Source of the DNA: Chromera velia
Lineage: Eukaryota; Sar; Chromeraceae
Length of the DNA: 28,820 nt
Direction: 5' to 3'
NCBI GenBank assembly: GCA_018398765.1
Contig: JAHBMJ010001780.1
Location: forward strand, 6,735-35,554
This document shows, piece after piece, positions 9,896 to 21,200 of this stretch. The notes beneath the pieces are model-generated. The model did no database searches and was not told the DNA's origin. It saw only the letters and a program-made list of their open reading frames with translations. A program made the position numbers and the translations under genes. Every line of letters begins with the position of its first letter. Position 1 is the stretch's first letter.

Positions 9896-12800
9896 TTGCA
9901 TGTGCATGTCACGTCTGTTTTGTCGTAAACTTCAACTTTATGCCACCTGGCGTCAAGCCTGAGCCACCTGACTGGAAGAATGTATATTATTTGCATATTT
10001 TAGTGTATGTTAGATTATATATTACTTTTAAAGTTAATCGTCTTGGTATATCGAGTAGTATATCTAGCTAGCACTGCGTTACCTATAGTATATTGCAGTA
10101 TACTGCTATTTTAATTAAAGTTAAAAAATATATTAAAGCAAACATTTTTCTTTATTGAAGCCTTTAACTTGAAGGTACTTCTAGGAGGTTAGAGTTTCTG
10201 TCTTCATGTTGCCGACAGAAGTTTTGAGTTGGTAGAACACAGTTGTCCGTGAAACAGCTTACAAGCCTAGAAGCTTATCAAAGGCTCATACCACAAACTG
10301 CAACTCAAGCTTGAGGAATAGTATTACATTTGCAAAGCAAACGTGCCCCTTAAGCATCGCAGCTCAAAAAACATGCGCGTGCGAGCATTGTATGCTTGCC
10401 TGCACTGGCCACACTGCATATCACAACACTTTGCAACGATTAATTTCACATCGAGCCCCAACTCACTTAAACCATTACTGAGACCAAACCTTGAACCATT
10501 ACCTAAACTTGAACCATGCAAACCAAATCGATGCTTGAAGAACTTGGATGCCAAGAACAATCATGTAACAAGGCAAACGAAACAAAACAAAACACAAATG
10601 AATCTAATATTCGGTTATGCATGATACAAGCCCAAAATTGATCATGCTAGCTGAAACAGATCTCTGGATGATTCTCCTACTGAATAGAACAGGCTGTCTG
10701 TCACATTTTAAATCTTCTCTCTGTTAAATCCGAATTGCAAAAGCTCCCACCCCATTGAATGCGCTGAGTACTTCTTTAAACTTGCTATCAAGGCACAGAG
10801 AAAAAACTAAAGCGCACTGCAGTTATTGGATTTATTAGGGTATGATTTTTAAATTATTTTTAAAAAATAAGATGCATGACTAGAATAAACAAGACGAGCG
10901 GAGGTTTCTTCTGCGTAGGGCGTTGGTGTTTTTTATACAGACCGGCCCTTACTGGGGCCGTGGAATGTAAGCTAGATGAAAGCTTTGATCTCCGCCTCAA
11001 TCCGCTATGCTTACGGGGCCGGGCGTTATAATGAAGCAGAAGATGAACGGATTTATCGATTTTTTTACTCTAATTTTACTCTGCATATAATTTTTTTTTT
11101 CTATAGATTTTTTTTTAAAAAAAGATATGTCGTTGCTGGTCCGGATCGAGGCTGATGTATAAAAACAACTTTAGTGACTTTAGTGAAAGACTAATAAATT
11201 ACGCGTATAGTCTCATAAAAATAATACTGATCGATATCTAAATACAATAGATATTACTGTGTATTGTTTGAGGTTTGGACCGTTTGGATATGGACAGATA
11301 TTTTTTTTTTCACAGTTCTTGTTCATCTCGCAGCGACGACGCAAGCTGCTTACTTGCGCAAACACAGGGCAAAGTCATAGGCTTTTACTTTCTTCTCCTC
11401 TTGCGGCCTCGTAAAGCAGAGAAGAGCAGTTAGGCTTTAATCCAAGCAGGAGAAACCTGAACCATCTCAAGGACGTGCGTGGATGCTTGACCTCTGTACA
11501 CGCGATCTCGTTGCACGCATTCGTTCTTACATATGCTTGGAGGGGGCCCCGAAGGCGTGTGAGAGCTTCTCAGAATGACGAATACCGAGGTCCACGCTTT
11601 TGGCCCCGACCCACGTTTTACTTCCGCTTTTGAGACCATTTATCCGGGGCCTTCTTCGACCTTCTCACGCAGTTTTACGTGGCTTTTCTATACGAGGCTT
11701 GCAAAGGCCTCTCTCTGGCCTTCTCTTTTCTTTTCTTTTCAGTCACGCCAATTCAACTCCCATACAGAAAGAAGACAAAGATTTGTGAGTAGATGGTCGC
11801 CATAGTGCAAGGTCAGTCAGCTATGGGCATCCCTTCAAGTCGAACTGGGAAGAGGGGAGGCGGGGGGGTAAGAAGGGGAAAAAAGAATTAGACGAGAAAG
11901 GGAGAAAAAGTGTCCAACCATTCAAGGTAGAGGGAAGCGCCATACAACGAGGCAGGCAGGGAGGCAGATTGATGCAGCCATTAGAGAAAAACATATGATT
12001 CCCTTCCTTTCCCGTTTTGTTCGCCTCTCTTTCCCGACGGCCTCATTCATCCGTTTACTCTTTTTGCCTTAAACAATGAAGTCAAAATGACAATCTGATT
12101 AATTGCATGGTGAAAGAAGCGGAGCAGGTCTCTCTTTGAACCAGCCGCTGTCGGAAAAAGGGCCGTTTGCTGTTTGTTTTTCTTTCTTTGTTTTTTTCCC
12201 GTCGCTCTGTGTGCGCTCTGCTCTCCTGGCATAAAAATCACGGCGTTGGTGGGGGGGAGTGAGGATTTTCGAGTGTGCCCTTCCTTTTGCGCTTCCTCTC
12301 CCTCCTCACTATTCATTGCGAGTGACGCAACCAGAAGCTAGATTGCCATTGATTCCCCTTCTCTCTTTTTTTTTTTTTCAGCTGACAAAGTCCTCTCTTT
12401 CTCTCATGCGAGGGGGCGCTTCCTTTCTTCCTTCCTTCCCTCGACTCCTCCACTCACTCAGTTCGACACGGAAGCTCTTGTCTCTCACGAGTTCCCGTCT
12501 CGATGCGGTGAAGGTGAAAGAAGAAAAGAGAAAACGAAAGAGCACACGTGTTTTGAGTGCCAGGGAAGAGAAACATACTCAGTCAGTGAGTCGGTCAGGT
12601 GCGAATGGGGTCTGGAAGTTGGCTTTGGCTGGATAGGAGTCAGCGGACAGCGAGAAAGGTAGGAAGAAGTCAATGTGAAAGTCACACTGAAAGAAAAAAG
12701 AAGCAGAGGGGGGCACAAGGGAAACGGCCCATACAGACTGAATACAGGTGAGGAGTGAGACAGACGGACGGAAACATGAGGCATGCACCTAATCACTCAC

Positions 12801-13810
12801 AGCTCCACAGTCCGTATGTGCTTCCCAACCTCTCCTTTTTCGTCTGCACACCCTGCTCTCCTCTAGTCTGCTGCTCTTCCCTCTTGTCGCTTATTTGAGC
12901 GGAGGGTTGCTCGCCCCTCTCCGCCTTCTCTTCATCGAGCAGTCCAACCCAACTTGCGGCGAGAATGGGTCAGAATGGAACAGAAAAAACATCTAGATAT
13001 CGAGCTAGAAAAGAGCACAAACAAAACGTACAAGACCGGACGAGCGACGCAAAGGTCACTGGACTCTCAAATGACGAACGCACGCGCAAAGAAGGGGCTG
13101 GAGAAGGTGCAGGAGAAGGAGAAGAAGAAACGAAGCCACACATTCATTCATTTAAACCAAACCTACCGTCAATCCTCCACTGTCAACCGCCCTCTTTTCC
13201 CCTTCTCGTCCCACACCCTCCCGTCTCTCTCTGTTCCTCTTTCGCTTTCCTCAGGCGTCGGCAGAAGACACCCAACGCAACCAAAACACACAACGCGTTT
13301 GGCCCTCTCTTTCTCTTCGCTTCTTCTGTGTTGTTTTTTTCCATTTGTCTCTATCTATCTAGGTCCTCTGCTGCCATCCGAGTGGCCATCCGACCGTTCC
13401 TTCCTTCAGTCTACCCGAAAGTCATGCAGTCAAGTCCTTCGGCCACCACAAACACACAAACAAACAAACAATCTCATGCCTCTAGAGCCTCACTCGCTCG
13501 CTCGATCTGGGTCGGTTGGTTCGGTCATCAATGCTGCATCACTCAACTCTTCTCAGCAGGCGCACAGAAGGAAGGAGATGCGATGCGGAGAGACCCCTTC
13601 ATCGTTGGGTTGAAGGAAGAAGCTAGAAAGGGAAGAAGAAGGGACACGAACCCCCCCTCTTTCCTTCCCGTCATTTTCATTCCCTCCAAAAGTTTTTCTC
13701 CCTTCGCATTCTGATCTTCCGTCTTGATCTGTTGCTTCAGCCCTTTTCATCCCTTGTTTGTTGGTGCGCTCTTGAAAGAAGTCTCCTTGCTTGCCTGCTC
13801 TGCAAATACA
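9896..13810. other. 3.9-kb gene-free stretch
   Basis: 9896-11400 is AT-rich with homopolymer A/T tracts and a perfect 12-bp palindrome GCAGTATACTGC near 10096. From about 11400 composition returns to the pyrimidine/purine-patterned DNA of the left flank. Overlapping open frames at 12954-13714 in two phases come from low stop density in Lys/Arg- and Ser/Pro-type low complexity. I see no conserved motif or credible splice chain. Confidence 0.45.
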
Positions 13811-13818
13811 TGCACACA

Positions 13819-13879
<61 letters not shown>
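13811..13879. repeat. Compound (CA)n(GA)n microsatellite
   Basis: CA units to about 13836 followed directly by GA units with one AAAG interruption at about 13860. Third occurrence of this compound design. Confidence 0.9.
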
Positions 13880-15091
13880 CACAGGCACAAGGAGTGCAGG
13901 AGGAGTATGGGATGGAAGCGGCAGAACGACGGAGACGGCAAACACGACGAGCTTCATTCACTCACTCGTTAATTCGCTTACTAACACATCGTCTCCTTCT
14001 GTCTCCTTCCGTCTTTCACGTTCAAACGAAAGCCAGTTCACTGCATTGTCTCGTCGCGAAGTGACACAGACTGGGGCTCTCCTCTATCTTCAGTCCGCGT
14101 TTCTGTTTCTTTCCAGCTCCCCTCGTTGTTTAGAAAATGTGGCGTACGTGTGTGTACAGAATGCTGGATGTGTTGCGAAGCGAAGATATACCAGGTTGAA
14201 CGAACTCATCCCGCTGTGAATGGAAAAGAGAAGAAAAGCATCGTTCTCTTTCTTTCCCGGCACGGGAGAGCCAGATAACCCGGCGTCATGCATTCATTCT
14301 CTGTGCGCTGGCTCTCCCACCGACTGCCAGAGAGACAGTCTGAAAGAGTCCCTTGAGAAGACAAGAAGAGTAACACGCTTCGCTCAACTTGGTCTCATGC
14401 GCACCGCACCTTCCTTTTTCAGAACAGAAGCTGACGCTGCTCCTTTTTTGCAGGAGGGCTGGCAAACTGCCATCGCCTATTCCCTTTCCCTTCTTCTCAC
14501 GATTTCGACTTCGCATCTTCTCTTTTATCTCTTCGTCTTTATGCCTGTTCGTGTAGGCGTTTTCTCTCGAGAACAAGTCGAGACGGTCAGAAAGGAAGAA
14601 AGGCAGTCGCGCAGTCACGCAGACAGCTGTAGGTTACGACAAGGAAGAAAAAGAATCCACAGAAAAGAAGGACATGACCAAGACAGGCGTTCCACTCCAC
14701 TGACCGATCAATTCATGCCGACACCTCCACCCCTCCCGTCTCTCTCACCAGCTGTCTCCATTCCCACCGGGAGCCGGATCCTGCGAGTGTGCGTGCGTCA
14801 GGAGCACCAAGAAAGTCACGTAGTGAATATGCAGCAACCATACACTATGGATACACACAGAAAGAACACACACAACCCGAGCAACACATCCGCCTCACCG
14901 ACAGGCAAACATTCCGGAACACTTCTGTCTCCCTTTACAATGCACCAAATCAGACAATGAAAAAGCAGAGAGAGACGAACTCTGACTTCCGTTTCTTTCT
15001 TTCACGTCACAACCGATTGACAGTTAGGTAGATAGAGCCTTCTTTCTCATCAGCACAAACGATCCACCAGCCGCCACTCCCAGCAAGCAAA
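13880..15091. other. Gene-free stretch downstream of the RRM gene
   Basis: A 246-codon open frame exists on the plus strand at 14220-14960, but its composition is irregular, it holds no domain I recognise, and it lies antisense to the likely 3' region of the RRM gene. I therefore leave it uncalled. Nothing else was found. Confidence 0.35.
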
Positions 15092-15127
15092 ACACACAAT
15101 TCACGAAAATATTTTCGTGTTGTGTGT
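15092..15127. other. Long palindromic hairpin in the probable 3'UTR
   Basis: The core 15102-15119 is an 18-bp perfect palindrome (CACGAAAATATTTTCGTG). Eight further base pairs (15092-15099 with 15120-15127) continue the stem after a 2-base TT bulge on one side. It lies about 86 bases downstream of the TAG that may end the minus-strand RRM gene. Confidence 0.7.
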
Positions 15128-15212
15128 GCAGTCAATCGTCAAAGACGCGAACGAGGAAAGGAAGACTCTGACAAGAGCCCCCAAAACAAAATCCACCAAA
15201 CACACGTACTAA

Positions 15213-18200
15213 CTAACTGACCGCTCCCCAGCCGCCGCCGTCACCTGCGGGTTCCGCTCCCCAGCCACCGCCGCCGCCTGCCTCTTCCTTCTTCTCCTCT
15301 GTCGCACCCCACCCGTCGTCCTTCTTCTCGCCGCCGCCGCCGCCGGCGCCCCAGGCGTCGCCACCGCCGCCGCCGGACCCGAACCCGTCACCGCCGCTGC
15401 TGAACCCACCTCCACCACCGCTGCTGAACCCACCACCACCACCACTGAACCCACCACCGCCACCGCCACCGTCGAAACCACCACCGCCGCCGCCCCCTCC
15501 TGCGCGGGGCTCACGCGGCCTGTCCCAGTCCAGTGAGCAAAGGTTGCCGCCGACCTTGAAGGTGCCGTGGGTCGCAATCGCCTTGTCTGCGAGTTCAGTG
15601 GAGGCGAAGGTGATGATACCAAATCCTCTGTACTCGTTCGTCTCCTTGTTCTTCGGACAGAAGCAGTCGGTGATGTCGTCCTCTTGGATGCCCACCTCTG
15701 CGAAGGCTCTCTTGACGTCGTTCGGGCCGTTGCTCTTGTCCAGACCGTTCACCTGAGTTCGTTCATTCATCTATTCATTCAATTATATCTAATTAGTCTC
15801 CCGAGCCCATTCGTTGCAGACAGAGAAAGAAAGAAAGAAAGAAAGAAAGAAAAGAAAGAAAGAAAGAAAGAAAGAAAGAAGGAAGGAAGGAAGGAAGGAA
15901 GGAAAGAAGGAAGGAAGGAAGGAAGGAAAGAACGAACGAACGAACGAACGAACGAAAGAAAGAAAGAAAGAAAAGAAAGATGTGATTGACCGACAGACTG
16001 TCACCCCCAACTTCAACACACAGACAAGCAGCCACCAGCCTTTCTACCTTGCGCTTCATGCAGTCACGCGCAGCCTGCTCTCCTATCCCCAGAAGGAAAT
16101 CATGATTTCCCTCAGCCCCCCCCCCCCCCCCCCNNNNNNNNNNNNNNNNNNNNNNNNNNNNNNNNNNNNNNNNNNNNNNNNNNNNNNNNNNNNNNNNNNN
16201 NNNNNNNNNNNNNNNNNNNNNNNNNNNNNNNNNNNNNNNNNNNNNNNNNNNNNNNNNNNNNNNNNNNNNNNNNNNNNNNNNNNNNNNNNNNNNNNNNNNN
16301 NNNNNNNNNNNNNNNNNNNNCCCCCCCCCCCCTCCCGCAAAAGAAGGAAGGAAGGAAGAAAGAAAAAAAGAAAGAAAGAAAGAAAGAAAGAAAGAGAAGG
16401 CAAAGGAAGAAAAGAAAGAAAGAAAGAAAGAAAGAAAAGAAGAACAGAAAGAAAGAAAGAAAGAAAGAAAGGAAGGAAGAAAGGAAAGAAGGAAGGAAGG
16501 GAAGGAAGGAAGGAAGGAAGGAAGGAAGGGAAGGAAAGAAAGAAAGAAAAAAAAGAAAGAAAAGGAAGAAGGAACCGACCTTCAGCTTGAGGCACTCAGG
16601 ATCTGGTTTCTCACCGGGGTCGCGGAGCCGGTGCCCGCCGCCGCCCCCGAAGCCCCCACCTCCGCCACCGCCTCCCCTCGACTCCTTCGGCGCCCACTCC
16701 TTCCTGATGCTGCGCCCAGCGATGGAAATGTTCGCGAGGAAGAACTTGTTCGCCTCTTCCTCTTTGTTGAACTCGATGAAACTGTATGGATAGACAAACA
16801 ATGAGACAGACAGACGTACATGGATGTGTGGTAAGTAAGCAAGTGAGTGTGTATGTACATATTATGTGTGTGGGTGGTATCAGTTTTGACAGACTGTGTG
16901 TGTCGAACTTCACGAACCTGAATTGATGTACAGAGAGACGAACACAGGTATTTTTTCATCATCTGGGATGTGGGAATCTATGTATGTGTGGTATGTGTGA
17001 GCGTTGGAGAGAGAGGGTGAGTGAACTGCCTCGCAGGACCCTTTAGAAAGAATGATACACAAATGAACAGACAGCGTTCTCCTCTCATGATGTTGGACAG
17101 GCCGTCAGAGGGAGGTTGTTTTACACCTCAAATAGCAGCATGCATGCATCTGTCCACTTAAAATCCTGTGCCCCCCCCCCCGTACTGGACTGTCGCTTCG
17201 CTTCGAATTACCGTCACGGTATGTGAAGAAACGCAGAAAGAAAGAGATCCGCACAAAGATTCCACAAGCAGGCAATGACCACGAAAGCCAAGCAAAGCAG
17301 CCGACAGCCTGATAACGTGACTGACTGATTGACTGACTGACTGACTGACCCGAATCCTCTGTTGGCATTGCCGCCCCTGTTGTCCGGGGGGAGGTAGCAG
17401 TCCTTCGGCCAGGCGTTGATCGCGTCCCCGATCGCCTCCTCGACTTGTTCTTGGGTAGACTGAAAGTTCAGCCCGTTGATCTGCAAACAAACAGAGAAAG
17501 AGACATGCGTGTACAGAGAGCGAGAAAGAGAGACAAATAGACAAAGGGAAAGGGAGACATGAGGGAAATCATTGTTTGTGGTGAACACTGAAGCCGTCGA
17601 GAGAGGAAACCGACTGCTTCTCTCTCACTGCCGTAAACACATCACACTAACGGAAGGTCGTTCTTCAGGCGAACAAAATGTTTACTCACTCACTCACTCA
17701 CTCACAGCCTATTCAAGGCAGAAGACAACGCACTCAGCAGGTAGGAGGAGCCGTTGGCTGAATCCCGTCCTAAAGGTGCCACCCCCCGCTCTGCTTTCTT
17801 TTTGCTACAGGATTTGCATTTCCTTCCTGCATTTCATTTCTCTCTTTTCTCACTCACTTACTCACTTCGGCGGCTTTCTTCGCATGGTCGGTCAACAGCA
17901 TCGTGCCCCCCCTCCCTCCTATGGTTGCCCTGACTGTCCCCCCGTGCTTGCTTTCGCTCCTATCTGTACGAAAAGCTTGACCCCCCTAGCATGTCCATGC
18001 ACCTAGGCAAAAAAGAATCTTCATTTCTTCTGCCGACCAACTTTCAATCGCGCGCACCCCGCCGGCTTCTCTCCGACATCCCCTGCAGACACGAGCGACA
18101 GGACGACAAAAATGAAATGGTGGATTGGGCAGCCAAGTTGAAAGACGAGGGACGACGGAACAAAAACAAGTCATTACAGGCTCAGGCTGGGCATTGAAGC

Positions 18201-21200
18201 AGAACTGTGGAGAGAGTGCAAGGAGGTGCGGAACGGGTAGAAAGGAAGGAAGGAAGGTCTCAGAGAGAGAGGAAATTCCCCCCCCTGGCCCTTTTTTTTC
18301 GCGCTTGTGTATGGGTCTTTCATCTCTCCAAAATTGCTTCTGCTCTCTCTCTCTTTCTCAGAAACACTGACAGAGAACGAGAGAGGCAAAGAAAGAGAAA
18401 GAATTGTATTCATCACTGTTTGCCATTTCTCTTTTCTGCGAATGATAGGGTCTCTCTGCTAAGTGCTTACCTACGGGTGCAGCCCCGCCGCCGCCTCCGC
18501 CCCCGCCGCCCGTCTGGAGGGGCTTTCCGGTGACAGGTTTGAAGTTGGAGTTGCCGGAGTAGTTCCAGTCCCCTCTCATCTCCTCTCCAAAGGTTGGGGC
18601 AGTGGATGTGGTGTTGAATCGTTTGTATTTCGAGGCCTCGGCTTCGTCCAGAGGGTCGAAGGGGAAGTCCCCGGGGCCCCTCTCCTTGGGCTCAGGGCGG
18701 GTGGGCTCGGGAGCGGCGGCGCCGCCGTTGCGGTGCACTGTGGCGTCTGCACCAGCGTTGGCGGTGGGGGACGCCCCCCCCATGGCTGCCATCATCTGGG
18801 GCATCTGCCCCATGCCTCCCATAGCAGGGTTCTGGCCCATCATCATCTGCATCATCATCTGCATCATGGGATTCGTTGGGGGTCCACTGGGCTGGCCACC
18901 CATCCCCATCTGCTGCCTGCATTCATTTGAAAGAAAGGGAAAATGACGGAGGGAGAGATTGGCTGAGGGAAGGCAAATTGAATGAGCTTGTGTACGGTGC
19001 ATTCCCAGCAGTCCGCTGAAGTGAGGAGGCCTTTGCACCTCGTCACCCTGCCATGATGTGCGCTGAAGAAAAAGAACTCTTCTCTAGGCAGTCCCTTGGA
19101 AGAGCAGTTGGATGAAAGGAACTTCAAATGACGCACGCAACAAACGAAGAGAAAGAAAGAGACAACATGGGGACTGGGGGGTGGCGGGCTTTTGGTTTGG
19201 AAAGCAAGCAAGAAAGAAGAGTAGAGAGGAGACAACCGAGAAGAAGGTAGTGACAGAGCACCGGAAGAGAAGAGCAGAGAAAACAACGAATCAATCTATG
19301 GAAAGGTCAGTCAGACAGACACCAAAAAAAGAACAAACAGATAGTACGCGGGATGTATCAGCGTCAGCTTTTTTCCTTTTCCCGTCTGGTATGCTGCCTG
19401 AAAGCCTGAAAGGGAACGTACGGACGGACATCATTTTGAACATCTTCTTCATCATCTTGGGGTCGAAGTTGTCCTCATCGCTGTCTGAGTCCTTCGGGGC
19501 ACGTCTCCTTCCCCTTCCCCCCCTGTCCCTAGGAGGAGGAGAGTCGTAGTCGCGGTCCCTGTCCCTCCTGTCTCTGCGGTCGTAGTCACGATCGTCGTCG
19601 TAGTCACGGCCGCGCCTGTCGTACCTGCACGTGCCATGCATGCACACAGATACAGATACGGATACAGAAACATGCAACCAACATCGATACACACCCAACC
19701 ATCCATCCATCTGTACATACAACACGCGTGCATCCATTTCTCTCTCGCCTGCCACGGTCCGTACCTGTCTAGGTCCAAAGCGTGCATATATTTCTGTCTG
19801 CCTTCATCTCGTCTTCCTTCCAAAAAAATCGTCCAACGCCAGCTGCGACAGAAGACAGCGAGTGATTCCGTTCAAAGAAAAGGGAGGACGATGAACTGAT
19901 CAACCCAGACGCACAACAAAACCTTCTGCTTTACGAATGTGCAAAGAAAGAACTGTGCCGGCCCCCCCCCCCCAACCTGTCATCGTCCCTGTAGTAGCGG
20001 TCTCTTCCTCCTCTGTCCCTAGGATCATCGTACTCGCGTCTGGAGTCCCTGTACTCCTCCCTCTCCCTCTCCCTCGGGGGGGGTCTCCTGCCGTACTCAG
20101 GCGGAGGCCCCTCTCTCTCTCTCGCTGCTCTATTGGGGGGGTACCTGTCGTAGTCCCCCGACCTGTCATCCGCGTAACCACGGCCGCCCCTGGAGGGAGG
20201 CAATCGAATGGAATGGAAGGAATGGAATGGAAGCAGCCAAGTGAAGCGAAGCGATGAATTGAGGAAAATCACACGCACGCACCAACGAAAACTATTCGTG
20301 AAAGCAGGCACACAGAACAGAGCAGATAAAGTGCGGTGCTTCCAAAACTTCCCTTCCGTTACCCGCCTTACCAACAGACAGGACAGGACAGGAGAAGATT
20401 TAAAAGGAGAAAAGACGGGGGGGGGCGGCATGACTGCATGATGACACGAGGAAGGGGGGACACACAAAAAAAAAAAAGAGAGAGAGCCGCGCATCATCCC
20501 TGCAGGGGAGAAGGGAGAAGAGAAGAAATTAGTCTCAGGCCATCACATCATCACACAGATGAGAAAGAAGAGACAGACCAGTTGCACACGCATGGAGAGA
20601 CAGAGACACAAACAGAGAGCGTTCAGGACAGACGCGCACGCACACACCTTCGGTCTTCCTCAGGGTAAGCAGGCTGTCTCCTTTCCTGATGCTGTGGTTG
20701 TTGGTACTGCTGACGAGCTGCAGTTGTCGTCAAGTGGACGGGGGGGCAGGGGAGAAGAAGAAAAAGTCAAAGAGGGCTATGGAGTGAGTCACTCTGGCAC
20801 ATCAATGTGTTGCAGCTGGCAAAAGACGAAGAAAGAAAGACAAGAAAGTGGAGGCGGGGGGAGGCGGCGATAGGAAGGAAAAAAGGAGAGCAAGGAGAGT
20901 CAGGACGGGAGAAGGAAAGGAAGTAGGAAGGAACTCAGGCCGGAAGGAAGCGCAGGCAGGGGCAAGAGAGAGGACTCAACAGAGGACGTCTAGACAGAGA
21001 AATCGAAAAAGCGAAAAAGAGAAACAAGGAAGAAAGAGCAGAGAGGGTGAAAAAGTCTGTCCTAAGTTTCGCCCTCTCCTGCTGATCGTTCTTCTCTTTT
21101 CACAGCTTTTTCCCTCAATGCCTGGCTGGCTGGTTGGCTGACCGTACTCCTGAACATCTCTGTTTGGAGGCGACTGTTCCTTCTCGTGGTTGCCGAATCC

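Noticed and set aside
12954-13714. Two overlapping plus-strand open frames of 219 and 249 codons
   Set aside because: Open in two phases at once, with low-complexity Lys/Arg then Ser/Pro composition and no domain or splice logic; typical of stop-poor repetitive DNA.
14220-14960. 246-codon plus-strand open frame
   Set aside because: Mixed composition, no recognisable motif, lies in the likely 3' region of an opposite-strand gene. Length alone is not enough in GC-balanced, stop-poor DNA.
16083-16801. Long open frames crossing the N gap on both strands
   Set aside because: Phe/Ser/Leu or Lys/Glu runs come from GAAA arrays and the N run is translated as X; only the 16580-16781 part is a real exon.
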